The notes below the pieces were generated by a model, which worked only from the letters and a program-made list of their open reading frames with translations, was not told the DNA's origin and made no database searches. The position numbers and the translations under genes were made by a program. Of a DNA stretch of 64,000 nt, positions 15,301 to 24,019 are shown in pieces (the stretch's first letter is position 1; each line of letters opens with the position of its first letter). The DNA comes from Agapetus fuscipes (Eukaryota; Arthropoda; Insecta; Trichoptera; Glossosomatidae): assembly GCA_951799405.1 (NCBI GenBank), contig OX637344.1:12834001-12898000 (forward strand). Reading direction: 5' to 3'.

Positions 15301-18235
15301 ATACAAACTCATTCACCACATCAACGTTCATTCCATTTATTCTTAATCCATAGTTCGTATTTTCATCATTTCTTTCAGAAATCAAAACTTAATTGCATTC
15401 AACTCAACGACTGAAAGAATACAAATGTTTTTCATTCAAAAGTTTAAAACGCGATAGGAGTCAGCTGAGTGTCTCGCACTGTCTTAGTTTTCTACTGGAG
15501 GTGGCTCCATCTGTTGGGAGAGTCTGGTAACAATAAGTATATGCTTGCAGGCCATTGACTTATGAAATACAATATAGATCTGTTTCAACCTACTTACGAA
15601 AATGGTTATTAGTAAGAAAGAGAACAAAGAACTTCACCGTTGAATTTCCGTGTGAAAAAAAAAACTCTGGCCAATGTAAAAATGATTCTAGAAGGGTGGT
15701 AGCATTGCATGCGGTATAAATCTTGTGATCGATAAGATTGCACCCGAATTTTAAAGGAAACAGGCATTATTTTAAGACATTATGGCATGTGTAGTAATTG
15801 GGTGTCAAAACACAAAATGGAGAATGCAAGAAAACATAAAATTTGACACGTTAAAAACATGTTTTGTATGACTACACAACTGGAACGTTTGACAGGACTA
15901 AGACAAAGTGGTAGATAGTATGTAAATGCAGTAATTTATGTGATTTCTCAATGTTGCAGGTTCTTGAGCTCCAGTGAAGACGAGCACCACATTGGGCCTC
16001 TGGATGACTCCTGCATAGCAGAGGAGGATGACGACGTTGTGTGTGGGAACGATGAGGTGTCCTCAGATACAGAAGATAAAACAGGTAAATTCTATTCACA
16101 TTGAATAAGAGTTTTAGAAATGGGGGAAATGTCCGGAAGCTCCAGCTCCCACAGACCACGGCAACAGATCCCGGAAAACATCACTCCAGCATCTATTTAT
16201 TTAATATCACATTGTAGACTTTGTGTATTTACACAAAGGCCGGACATATAGCACGTGCAGAGGACTCCAGGATCATCAGAACAGTCTTGGATGGTGCCCC
16301 CTCAGGTGTTAGACAGGATGCGGTGGGCAGACAACGTTGAAGCCGACGCCGAAGTTCTGGGAGTGAGGGGACCATAGAGGGAAGCAGCACAAGACATAGA
16401 GTCCTGGAGGATTGCGGTGCGGGAGGCCCTGAGCCTTCAAGGCTTATGAGCCGAAGAAAGTAAAAGTAAAGTAAATAAGTATTTACACAAACTAAGTACA
16501 TTTTTATGAGAAGTGTAATTTAAAAAAAAAAAACAGTTTTTATTCTCACAATTGAGTATTTATGGTTACCTCAACTACTTTTGACTACCATCGTTGTCAA
16601 CACATCACCGTGTTTATAGAGTGTCTTCTCGGCAATGCAGACAAAAGTATTTGAGGTAATAATAATTATACTCAATTACTCTTTCTTTACTTACTCATTC
16701 TTACAATAAATACTCATTCTTTGACAATTTCAACCTTTGTCACCACAATCAAGAATTCAATATTGAAGCGGAGTGGCTCTTCTTTGCCACAACACATGGG
16801 AAAGGCCCATTCTGTCAATGGACATTTTGTTATGACGTGTCCTCATTCCTTTCTAAAACTAATACTTTTTTCTTAGGGGGATTTCCGTGTATAATTTTAA
16901 ATGTACGTTGCTTATTTCAGGAGTGCAGTTTACATCCCCGAGTAAGCTGCAGAGTGAGCGGCGTCGCTCGGGAGCGGGGGAAGCAGCAGGGGAGCGCCGC
17001 TCGTCGCTCACCGTGCGCGCCCGGCAGCGCCTACAGTCCAGCAGCCTCAGCTGCACGCCCGTGCACGACGACCAGCTGCAGGACTATCACCAGCACCGGC
17101 TGCAGCCCAACCAGGACCCCTTCCATCTCAACTACAAACTTGTGGCCGTTGTTGTTAGTATAATGCTTTTTCTTATAAACTAGAACTTCTGTGCTGAAAT
17201 TACTAATTAATATATTGTTTTTAATTAAAGAGTTAACATTATTTTAACAATCTGTTGGAATTATCTCTTGAGATTTGTAATACTGTTATTATCTTCCTCA
17301 AGTAACATATGATAGACTAAAGGTCCACTAGGTAATTAACTCAGGTTACGCTTTGACGCTGAGTTCAAACTTTCAAGATGTTCTGAAAAGATGAGTCTGA
17401 AATACTGTAATATAGCCCGGCCGGGTCGCTGACCAAATAACCAACCAATGGTCAATTGGCATATTTACAGATTATAATTCATTTCAATGTCAATTACACT
17501 GTACAGATATTAGACGAACCATTATGGGAGAACTTACATTTTTTTTTTCCTTTTTGTTGGCAACATAGCCAACGTCTACAGGTGGGACCCTCTTTGCACG
17601 ACGACTGAAGATGAACTGATTTGTAATAATTATGTACCCTTGAACATTGAAGTTTTGTAGGACAATATTTTAATAAGGAAGCATTGTCCATCCTAAGGTT
17701 GTCTCTAAGATATCGCCATGTGCGATAAGACCGCCCATTGTACATATGTCTCTTTTTGTTTATAATATTAATGTAATTTATTTGTGGTGTACAATAAAGT
17801 TTATTATTATTATTCATTTAAATATTTGACTCATTACGCTGTATTTTAATGTTATTGTAAGCAGATCTTTGCAGCAAGTTTCATTCAAGTTTCCTGTTTG
17901 GGTGAATTCACAATTTGTTATTACAATTTCAGAGTCACTCAGGGATGATGAACGGGGGCCACTACGTGGCGTACGCCCTGAACCCTAACGGCGCGTGGTA
18001 CTGCTACAACGACAGCTCCTGCCGGGAGCTCACGCCCCCCACCCAGGCGGGCGCGCCCCCCCAGCCCCCGCCCATAGAGCCGGGCTCCGCCTACATGCTG
18101 TTCTACGAGCGCACGGGCCTGGACGCCGACCAGTACATGCCCAACGTGGAAGGGAAGGCGCCCAAGGTGGAGGAGGCGGCGAAGCTGGCCGAGGGGGAAG
18201 ACAGCGACCTCAAGAAGATGTGCGTCCTGAGCTAA
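365..18235 (+). CDS. USP32: USP32-like ubiquitin carboxyl-terminal hydrolase, C-terminal part (10 exons)
   Basis: Cysteine-protease deubiquitinase of the USP32 type. Exons by GT-AG junctions and phase: 365-622, 1707-1738, 5882-6561, 7478-7626, 10350-10582, 11420-11605, 14255-14439, 15960-16084, 16921-17153, 17933-18235. They join into one open frame of 793 codons plus stop. The first exon matches the VPVKYGMRL segment after the USP finger. Exon 3 carries SRQELYFLS. Exon 4 has CAVCPWTRFCRGC and exon 6 CTSC, the USP zinc-ribbon cysteines. Exon 5 has AIDWDPTALHLRY and exon 7 VIHLKRFLY. The last exon holds the catalytic His (GGHYVAYA, codon 17960) and Asp (CYNDSSC, codon 18011). The protein ends CVLS, a CAAX box; family members are prenylated on Golgi membranes. 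EF-hands, DUSP domain and catalytic Cys would lie upstream of base 1. Exons are strikingly GC-rich against AT-rich introns. Confidence 0.93.
628..885 (-). mobile_element. RTE-like 3'-end copy next to the USP32 splice donor
   Basis: Short copy of the window's main LINE 3' end, in reverse orientation: the TAATC-repeat tail starts at 628 and the conserved start (ttccttgacttatagg on the - strand) lies near 885. The sequence CAGGTATC occurs on both sides (620-627 and 886-893), which reads as the target-site duplication. That duplicated octamer contains the exon end and GT donor of the USP32 exon 365-622. Confidence 0.8.
1181..1600 (-). mobile_element. RTE-like 3'-end copy with a second copy nested inside it
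   Basis: Reverse copy with its tail near 1181-1205. It is interrupted at about 1381-1549 by a forward copy of the same family ending in CTTAGATTAGATT. The outer copy resumes at 1550 (AACCATTTTTTATAGTATG) and reaches its usual 5' boundary near 1600. Confidence 0.75.
1707..1738 (+). CDS. USP32: USP32 32-nt exon
   Basis: Short exon between acceptor gtgcag and donor gtaaga. Entering in phase 1 it encodes DVGEGVASSAE and leaves in phase 0, exactly the phase needed by the exon at 5882. Without it the exons at 365 and 5882 would be out of frame, which supports it. Confidence 0.8.
2205..2790. repeat. SINE fragments
   Basis: 2205-2285 matches the tail of SINE family C (ATTCACCAACYTATTTTGC). 2285-2365 and 2735-2790 both match the 3' end of SINE family D (GTGTAGCTTAGTTGC). 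A family-E piece with GGTTGCTAGGGAC lies at 2385-2440. No tRNA head is left here. Confidence 0.55.
2785..3651. mobile_element. Element with 16-bp perfect inverted ends, carrying a LINE fragment
   Basis: GGGATGTTATGGATAT at 2785-2800 is repeated inverted at 3636-3651. Interior ends are rich in GGATAT-type repeats, as also near 12160, 13120 and 62170-62600. Bases 3270-3475 encode a degenerate LINE C-terminus (NALP...SLR type, + strand). Ends look hAT-like, but I find no target duplication. Confidence 0.6.
3818..4062 (+). mobile_element. RTE-like short copy with the common 5' start
   Basis: Starts TTCCTTGACTTATAGG and ends at CTTAGATTATAG, about 245 bp. It carries only the LINE 3' end, no RT coding. 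Confidence 0.75.
4539..5115. mobile_element. Fold-back element carrying a LINE C-terminal fragment
   Basis: CTTTTTGTAAAACACA (4539-4554) is repeated inverted at 5100-5115. A second inverted pair, AGCGCTATCCGACTTTATCC near 4601 and its near-complement near 5056, lies inside. Bases 4739-4880 translate in one + frame to a CR1/Jockey-like LINE end (AAPMAWNSLP...FRRALKTQLF, then stop). The inner right arm contains CTGAAGATGGACGG. Confidence 0.65.
5116..5881. other. USP32 intron, nothing recognised
   Basis: AT-rich intron sequence before the exon at 5882. No repeat family or open frame recognised. Confidence 0.5.
6605..6835 (-). repeat. SINE family C copy
   Basis: Reverse-orientation copy beginning with the family end (GCAGTTCACTAACCTATTTTTG) and ending in a decayed tRNA-like head (box B region near 6750, TATCCGCTAGACC near 6810). 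Shares layout with 22300-22530, 45893-46170 and 53585-53935. Confidence 0.6.
7310..7450 (+). mobile_element. LINE C-terminal fragment
   Basis: Translates to KDGTKWRC..KGTGY, related to the KDRKKWRQ..RGSGHP segment in the fold-back at 26690-27174. It ends about 30 bp before the USP32 exon at 7478. Confidence 0.5.
7870..9130 (-). pseudogene. Non-LTR retrotransposon endonuclease fragment (frameshifted)
   Basis: Reverse-strand coding for the APE-type endonuclease of a LINE: NVYAPD, GDFNARIGD, RSMIDFIITN and GPDHHLV are the family motifs. The frame breaks near 8285 in a T-rich run, then continues to about 7870 with KPWYGEEVKTL and WENYFENLF, the linker toward the RT domain. The RT itself is missing; sequence changes character at about 7870. 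It lies in the USP32 intron, antisense to the gene. Clade is probably RTE-like, but not the same family as the RT at 33110. Confidence 0.8.
9147..9535 (+). repeat. tRNA-derived SINE, family B
   Basis: Head 9147-9220 has an A box (TAGTCTAGTGGTTAA) and B box (GGTTCGAATCC). A poly-A-rich spacer follows, then the body (9341-9520) with AACTGGGTCTTGCTTG and AGGGCTCTTGAGGTGTGAT. Other copies: 37868-38170, 38995-39212, 42370-42541 and a fragment at 25917-25985. Confidence 0.75.
9557..10335 (+). mobile_element. RTE-like LINE copy, 5'-truncated, with RT C-terminus
   Basis: Encodes the C-terminal RT region from WTVSESEISK to NKRRACIKK, frameshifted near 9925, then the standard 3' UTR and an AGATTTAGATT tail. 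The tail ends about 15 bp before the USP32 acceptor at 10349, so the intron end between tail and exon is only a short T-rich piece. Confidence 0.85.
10650..10915. repeat. Unclassified repeat with internal duplication
   Basis: The phrase GGCTTACACGGCCGGCTGATG occurs twice, at about 10674 and 10757, with CACGGCAACAG between. Bases 16096-16190 contain a related piece (GAATAAGAGTTTTAG ... ACCACGGCAACAG). Family unknown. Confidence 0.45.
11100..11360 (-). mobile_element. LINE C-terminal fragment
   Basis: Reverse-strand open frame with TGFGDRAFGSAGPLCWNQLP and FKKKLKSYMFS, the typical end of a CR1/L2/Jockey-like ORF2. It ends 60 bp before the USP32 exon at 11420. Confidence 0.7.
11735..12115 (+). 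repeat. THAP-containing repeat, decayed
   Basis: Copy of a repeat also at 15580-15925 and, inverted, 50840-51110. Shared phrases: CAGCCTACTTATGAAAATG, AACATAAAGTTTG, AAAACATGTTTTGTATGAC. In the 15.6-kb copy it encodes a THAP-like start; here that frame is broken. Confidence 0.55.
12383..12850 (+). mobile_element. RTE-like 3'-end copy split by a solo LTR
   Basis: Forward copy from about 12383 (GCCAATGTCACCCC) to the ATAGATTATAGATT tail. Continuity is broken at 12519 and resumes at 12781 with TTACATCTGAGAGC, as in the uninterrupted copies at 34700 and 40690. Confidence 0.8.
12519..12780 (+). mobile_element. Solo LTR
   Basis: 262 bp starting TGTAACGAGATGAG and ending CCTCACA (TGT...ACA ends), flanked by a 4-bp duplication GGGC (12515-12518 and 12781-12784). 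An AATAAA lies near 12703. Ends, size and target duplication fit a Gypsy-type LTR left after recombination. No internal retroviral genes seen. Confidence 0.8.
13449..14038. mobile_element. Palindromic composite: two RTE 3' ends tail to tail around an inverted repeat
   Basis: 13449-13627 is a forward RTE 3' end and 13862-14038 a reverse one. Both begin at the same point (TTTCAGGGAA / TTCCCTGTAAC). Between the tails, about 52-bp arms at 13632-13683 and 13806-13858 (AATTAAATTGGATAAAAACA and complement) enclose CTCCTGAAGATGCCTC. Confidence 0.7.
14451..15405 (-). mobile_element. RTE-like LINE copy with decayed RT
   Basis: Tail at 14451-14470, then 3' UTR, then RT coding in reverse up to about 15405 (GMNVDVVNEFVYLGSKFEKD is intact at 15340-15280), with internal deletions. 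The tail starts 12 bp after the USP32 donor at 14440. Confidence 0.85.
15580..15925 (+). repeat. THAP-containing (P-element-like) repeat
   Basis: From ATG at 15782 the frame gives MACVVIGCQNTKWRMQENIK, fitting the start of a THAP zinc finger (C-x5-C). No transposase core follows. It stops about 35 bp before the USP32 exon at 15960. Confidence 0.55.
16228..16455 (+). mobile_element. LINE C-terminal fragment, frameshifted
   Basis: Two + frames give RAEDSRIIRTVLDGAPSG and then RMRWADNVEADAEVLG with ESWRIAVREALSL. This is the GRPR..RW..N-EAD pattern of RTE-type ORF ends, distinct from the main family. Confidence 0.65.
17213..17451 (+). repeat. Direct repeat, copy 1 (USP32 last intron)
   Basis: About 235 bp, from TATTGTTTTTAATTAAA to CTGACCAAATAACCAACCAATG, repeated in the same orientation at 19154-19382. 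It contains GGTCCACTAGGT and GATGTTCTGAAA. Ends CCGGCCGGGTCGCTGACC, resembling family E. Confidence 0.75.
17640..17817 (+). mobile_element. LINE 3' end with TTATTA tail
   Basis: GACCGCCCATTGTACATATG ... GTGGTGTACAATAAAG followed by TTATTATTATT is a 3' UTR pattern I associate with lepidopteran LINEs. Severely 5'-truncated; lies about 115 bp before the last USP32 exon. The sequence before it (17503-17640) matches the small element at 49051-49173. Confidence 0.6.
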
Positions 18236-18280
18236 AGAAAACTTTTTAACAAAATTTTACAAGAAAACGTTGGCTTAGAT

Positions 18281-18785
18281 CAGGGGTCTCCAAACTTTCA
18301 AACCTCAGATAATGATGACTTTTAGAGCGCCTGGGGGTAGCCGATGGTCCTGCAATGGTGAACACGCGGTCACTAAATAATGCAATCAGTTTTCTAGACC
18401 ACTCAATGACAGTTGTAACTGTGCGCCTTTCAGAGATCTCAACAGTGAGCTCCTTCTCTCTCAGACTTCTTGGAATGACCAGTTCCTGCAGGTACTCTGG
18501 CGCAGCTCCATGCGTGCCTTGTGTATTGTGAGACACAGTTTGAATTTTATTTATTGTGGGACCCTCGGCTAGTCGAGCCTTCGAGTAAACTCTAAGAACC
18601 AAGACTTGCTAAAAATGTTGTCAATGGTTGTGGGTGCTTACAAAAAGTGTAGCTGTTATTACGCTGTGTTATTTTATCCACTTTTCCACTGTGTCAATGG
18701 CCACGATATGCCATTAGCTGTCGCGGGCTGGATTGATGACTGACTGACCACATTTGGCCGGTAGCCCATAGTTTGGGGACCCGTG
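18281..18785. mobile_element. hAT element just after the USP32 stop codon
   Basis: Ends CAGGGGTCTCCAAACT and the inverse of CACGGGTCCCCAAACT. Flanks GCTTAGAT (18273-18280) and GTTTAGAT (18786-18793) form an 8-bp target duplication with one mismatch. The reverse strand has an open frame with GAAPEYLQELVIPRS, looking like a captured LINE piece rather than transposase. It probably lies within the USP32 3' UTR. Confidence 0.75.
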
Positions 18786-18961
18786 GTTTAGATATAAGCC
18801 CCATGCAATATAACACAAATGAAACAGATATTCAAGCAATTACTCATAAAATGTGTGACATTTGTATGACATGTAAAAATCATTCATCTGACAACACACA
18901 CACACAGCGCTGTTGGTTTTCATAGCATTTTTTGTGAATATGGAATGATTTTCATCACAGC

Positions 18962-18967
18962 AATAAA
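18962..18967 (+). terminator. Candidate USP32 poly(A) signal
   Basis: AATAAA 727 nt after the stop, beyond the hAT insertion. Other AATAAA sites follow, so usage is unknown. Confidence 0.3.
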
Positions 18968-19153
18968 TACTATTTATTGATATTTATTTATGAATATCTT
19001 GGTGAAATACTTCCTGCATTGTTTTGAAGAATACGGTTGAATATTCAAATCGGAACCATTTAGTAGCCATACTTATTTATTTTGATGCAAGGAGGTGTCT
19101 TTATTTATTTGATGATAGTACCTACATAGCTTAGTTGTTTTAAATACTTTATT

Positions 19154-19382
19154 TATTGTTTTTAATTAAATAGTTAACCTTGTTTTAACAACCTGTTGGA
19201 ATTATCTCTTGAGATTTGTAATACAGTTATTATCTTCCGCAAGTATGATAGACTAAAGGTCCACTAGGTTATTAGCTCAGGTTTCACGCTGAGTTTTAAA
19301 CCGGCAAGATGTTCTGAAATGATGAGTCTGATAAAAACTGTAATATAACTCCGCCGGGTCGCTGACCAAATAACCAACCAAT
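19154..19382 (+). repeat. Direct repeat, copy 2 (downstream of USP32)
   Basis: Same sequence as 17213-17451 with scattered differences and a 5-bp gap, in the same orientation. See findings. Confidence 0.75.
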
Positions 19383-20690
19383 GTATTGTTTGTGGTTGCT
19401 AAGGATCCTGAGCACCTAGACCTGTTATGTCATTCCAACTCCTGTGAGATGACCGAAGAGTACCTATTTCGAATATAACTGGTTGAATTTTAATTTAAAA
19501 TGTAAATGTTTTTTAAAGGAGTAGAATAAGAATTGTTAAATGCATTTCTCCTGATAAACATTCTCTAGACAGATATTGTTTTGTAGATATTACAGTAAGA
19601 TTAGCCTACCGAGTATATTGATTGCTTCTTAGAGAGCTTTTTACTTCACAGTTGTGACGGATTGTTTGCAGAATTTAATGAGTGAGACTGTTGCAGTGCC
19701 GCCTTTTCGCTGAATGCAGGGAAAGGACCAAAAATAAATAAGAATTGTTCTTTGAGACTGCTATCAACAATAATGATCATCGTTAATATTTTTTTATCAA
19801 TAATATTTTAACATATTATGTATTATCATTTCATTAATGCTTAAAAAGTTTTTTTTTGTTATAGCTGTTCACGTCTGCAAAAAGTTCACTTGGACAAATT
19901 TTGGGCAAAATGAATATTTCCTTTTAATATTTATATGTTTTTAAATCCTATTCAACTTTATCTTCAAAAGGCAGTACCTTGTTGTGTTAGCCATTTGTCT
20001 CTGCTGGTCGACATCTTCTTGTAAAGGCAGTGCCTTATTGTGCCAGCCTTATTGTCTCTGCTGTTCGCTATCCTCTTAAGTTGTGAATAGCATTCAACGC
20101 ATATGAGTCGGTTCAAATCCTAAAATTGTGATGTTCTTGGGCGACCTATTCCTATTATCCTATAATAACTACTCAAATTGCTTTGGTGATACATGGTGGA
20201 ATGTCATATAATTTTTTTTAATTAGTGGAATAAAACCAAGCTTTTTTAAAATAAAATATACAAAATATTGGTTGTTTTAAATGAAAATAGGCTAAAGCCT
20301 TGTCAAACTGGACTCATTGCAGGTGGGAACTATACATCTTAAATGTTTGTAGTCATTTACAAGTAGGCCATAAAATTCAATAGTTAATGGGATATGATTT
20401 CTTTCATTCATTTTTAGCACGCAGCTACATTATTTTATTATTTCATGTGGAATATCCCATGTTCAAGTACAATGATAAATAACAGTTAATTGATGTAATA
20501 ACTACTGTAGCATTTGTATCTCACGTTTTATAATATTCAGACTTGTTTGTAAGATTATCCGTGGTTTGTTGGATGATGTGGTTAGGCCTCATTTGCATCC
20601 CGGAGCTTTCTGGGGTTTCCGCTCGTCACGCGATGTAATGGTGACATCTAGTTGCTACAAAAGGTCCTGAAGTACAAAAAGCAAATCTAT
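19383..20690. other. Intergenic, no gene seen
   Basis: AT-rich sequence with only a short local repeat (AAAGGCAGTACCTTGTTGTG / AAAGGCAGTGCCTTATTGTG near 19966 and 20024). No exon pattern recognised. Confidence 0.5.
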
Positions 20691-20696
20691 CGGCTA

Positions 20697-21245
20697 TCTA
20701 TAATCTAAGTTGCATAGATATATTGGCAATTAAGGCTCATATTTAATGCCTGACAACAATCAGGCACATGTAACTTCACGCTCACACATGCTGCATGTGT
20801 GCATACAGACTAAACTAAACAAAACATGAACATAAACTTTAATAGATTAAAATAAGAGTAACTTCGTTTTAATTCACATGAGTTTTATTTTTAAAACACA
20901 ACCAGTTTCGGGAGAAGCAGCACCCCCATCTTCAGGTGTAAATATAAACTAATATATAATGCAAAATTACATAGCAAGGATTTAATTTACAAAAGGAGAG
21001 GGGGTGTGTGGGGGCGGGGCTTAATAGGAAACATAGAAATTAGGGTGAATTAAAATGAAATTACTCTTATTTTAATCTATAAAAATGAACTTTCACAAAG
21101 TTACTGCCAAAAATCTAGATAATATAACATAAACTCTGTAAACCCTACCGCCTTTCCCTGAAACCGGGGTTGCATTCGCAAAAGTGAACCTAGTTTTTAC
21201 AGCATGGGGAGTCAGCCTCATACCAACCTATTAGTCAAGGAACTT
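20697..21245 (-). mobile_element. RTE-like 3'-end copy interrupted by an inverted-repeat element
   Basis: Reverse copy with tail at 20697 and 5' boundary near 21245. It is split at about 20840-21120 by an element whose arms TAGATTAAAATAAGAGTAA (20843) and its inverse (21061-21079) are perfect. The insert also holds CACCTGAAGATGGGGGTG, inverted, and a G-rich stretch near 21001. Confidence 0.75.
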
Positions 21246-21311
21246 TCATTGCTGCAATATCAAGAAGTCTAGCTAAGGTGCTTTTATGATTAAAAAAAAC
21301 TTCTGAAAATA

Positions 21312-21546
21312 TTGGTATGAGGCTGACCACCAGTACTGTAAAAAATGGTTCGCTTTGCCAATATCGCCCCTGTTTCAGGGAAGATCAGCATAAAGCTACA
21401 GGACTTATGTTCATTTTGAGGTTTGGATTTTAATTTATTAGTACACATGCAGCATTTGTTGGCGTGAACTTACACGTGTATGTTTGTGGGCATGCATTTA
21501 ATATGAATTTTAATGTTAATATATCTTTGCAACTTAGATTATAGAC
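21312..21546 (+). mobile_element. RTE-like 3'-end copy
   Basis: Forward copy from TTGGTATGAGGCTGACC to CTTAGATTATAG, slightly short at its 5' end. Confidence 0.75.
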
Positions 21547-22299
21547 AAGTTGTGAGTCATTCTGGGCCTAGAGTTAAGCCAGTTCTCACCTGGAGGAGGC
21601 TTACAATGATACTAAATTACTGCGCACCGCGCCATTCATCACCTTATATGATAATTACTGTGTATGCCTGATGAATCCCAGCTCCCTGGTTCATGAATAA
21701 CGAGTGTAAGTATTAAGTATTCATAAATGTGATATTATATGAAAGGTTAAGTATTTATTACTTGCGTAACAAAACTTTTTTTATAATATTGTTATTTCTG
21801 TGTAAACGTGGCTTATTGTACGTTACATATAATATGCTCTGATGTTTCGCTTTTGTGAATATATTGTAAGTGTAAACTGCAACTTAGGAGCTTTGTCCTT
21901 CTGATTTGACTTTTGTGTAATTATTTTATTACATTACCCATATTTATGTTTTTTCCTCGTAATTTATATCAAAAATATTCAAAACATGTGAGTTAAATGC
22001 ATTCCACAAATTGAGTTGTCGACTGGGCATGATAAAAAAATGATTTCCTGTGTTTCCATGTATATATATGGATGTATCTCCGAAGGTTACTAAAAATACC
22101 TACAACCTTCGGCCTCGATCTAACAACAATAATTCAACAGTTCGTGGTTCCTCCTTATAGAGGACACTCGTCTCCTGAGGACGTCGGATATGACTCCGAC
22201 GAAATGTAGAGAAAATCGTTCTTCTCTTTTGCGCGGTCAGTAAAATCCGTTTTTTTTTTATTCTTTAATATATATATATATAGATACTTTTTTTTGTGA

Positions 22300-22530
22300 A
22301 GAGGAGACAATTCACCAACCTATTTTGCCTGGTCAGAAACAGGCATGAACATTATCAATGAATAATTCATCATTTTAATGAATTAACGATTACCCAATGG
22401 TATCTGTTAATCAGGGTCAAAGAAATTGTTGATAGGAAAAGATGCAGGCGGGGTTCGAACTTGCGATTTTTGCAATAACCCAAATACGAGTGCCGACGCC
22501 TTATCCCCTTGACCATACCAGAGACTCATA
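22300..22530 (-). repeat. tRNA-derived SINE, family C
   Basis: Starts AATTCACCAACCTATTTTGC and ends with an inverted tRNA-like head (box B as GGGGTTCGAACTTGC near 22450; A-box region near 22500, CCTTGACCATACCAG). About 230 bp. Confidence 0.65.
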
Positions 22531-23975
22531 TTTATCTCATTTTCAAAAAAAACCTAGATTGCTCTCTTTGATTCTATACTACTCATATGGTAACAGAAGA
22601 CTTGTCGGTTGAAAGAGAGACATTTGAATGATGAAGAGGTTGACGTGATACAAAACAAAAGATGAAGCAATTAAGTTAAGTATGTCTTTTTTTTTTTAAT
22701 TCCCCATCCGCATTTTCCCTACATTTATGTTTTCCCACTGCAATCAGAGTTTTACTGTAAACACAGACATTGCCATGCCTGTGGAATACAGCACTCGGCC
22801 ACTGAGATTTGATGGTCGCTAATTGAATGGACTGATGACTCTGTTTTATTGTGCTGATATACATTTCATCTAGCATTTATTTTCTGTACAAACCATTCGT
22901 AGACATAAGATATTATGTTTCAGCAGTCATTTCTGTCAATTTAAATTTTTATTTAATTTGTATTTATATGAAGTATAACATTTTATATCCCAATGTTTTA
23001 AGAATTTTAAATGGAGTCCACACATGAAAAAATTCCCTTGGCTAGATGATGTCACAGGTTGTCGCCCACAATAAATAAAATAATTAGATTCCATTTCTTT
23101 TTATTTTACAACATTGTCAAATATACATGCAGCGACAATTACAAACAGATATTATATAATATTTTATAATAGATAATTTGTAATATTTATTTTGTATGGA
23201 TGACAATGCCAGGATGTGATAGTCAAATTCAGAACTAAGGTCCGTAGCAACCATTCAACCAATCACAAGTACGCACCTAGCAACCTGGCCATGTGACATC
23301 ACATTTTTTTCCCGATTTAACTGTGCACTCTATTTTTTTTTTATAAGGAAATTATCAATTGTGATTTTTTATGACGAAAGGAAATGACAGTGTTCCTCAG
23401 GCGCGTGCATGGATACAGGCAAATACATTTCAGAATTTAAAAAATCTCCCATTCCTTTAATAAAACCCATTTAAAATTGACTGAAGTGCTAACGATGGCT
23501 CCAATCAAACTTAAATTCTGAATTTTAAATCTCAATATCAAGCTTAAATGTGTTGCCTACCTAATAGGCGCATGTGCTTATATGGGATGCACGCCCCTGG
23601 TGTTCTTAAAAAGAGATGAATAAATATTTGATGTACAATATTTATTTCAATAGAAAAAAATAACTGCATGAAACATTGTTGTAAGACTCGTTTTTGTTGA
23701 AAATGTGCCTTTGCATTTTTCAATCACCTTCTGTTGCTATGATTATTATTATCTTTATTAAATATTGAACAATTTATTAAACTTGTATTATGCGATGTTA
23801 TTATAATTTTGTATTTGCTAGAAGTAAGTTGTTGTACGTACCACAATAAATTAATATATTCCAAAAGCTGTATCATAATAATCCAAACCAAAAATAAAAA
23901 CTACGCATATTGAATACAGTATTGTTTATTATTTGGCTTTAATCTTCCTTTTTAATTTGTCCATGGAATCCGAGG
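22531..23975. other. Intergenic, no gene seen
   Basis: AT-rich. A family-E piece is at 23220-23300 (AGCAACCTGGCCATGTGAC). Nothing else recognised. Confidence 0.5.
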
Positions 23976-24019
23976 CTTTTCACATAAAACATATTCTATC
24001 CGGTTTGTCTGTGTTTTTT

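Noticed and set aside
18246..18602. 118-residue - strand gene downstream of USP32
   Set aside because: Wholly within the hAT element; looks like captured LINE-like coding.
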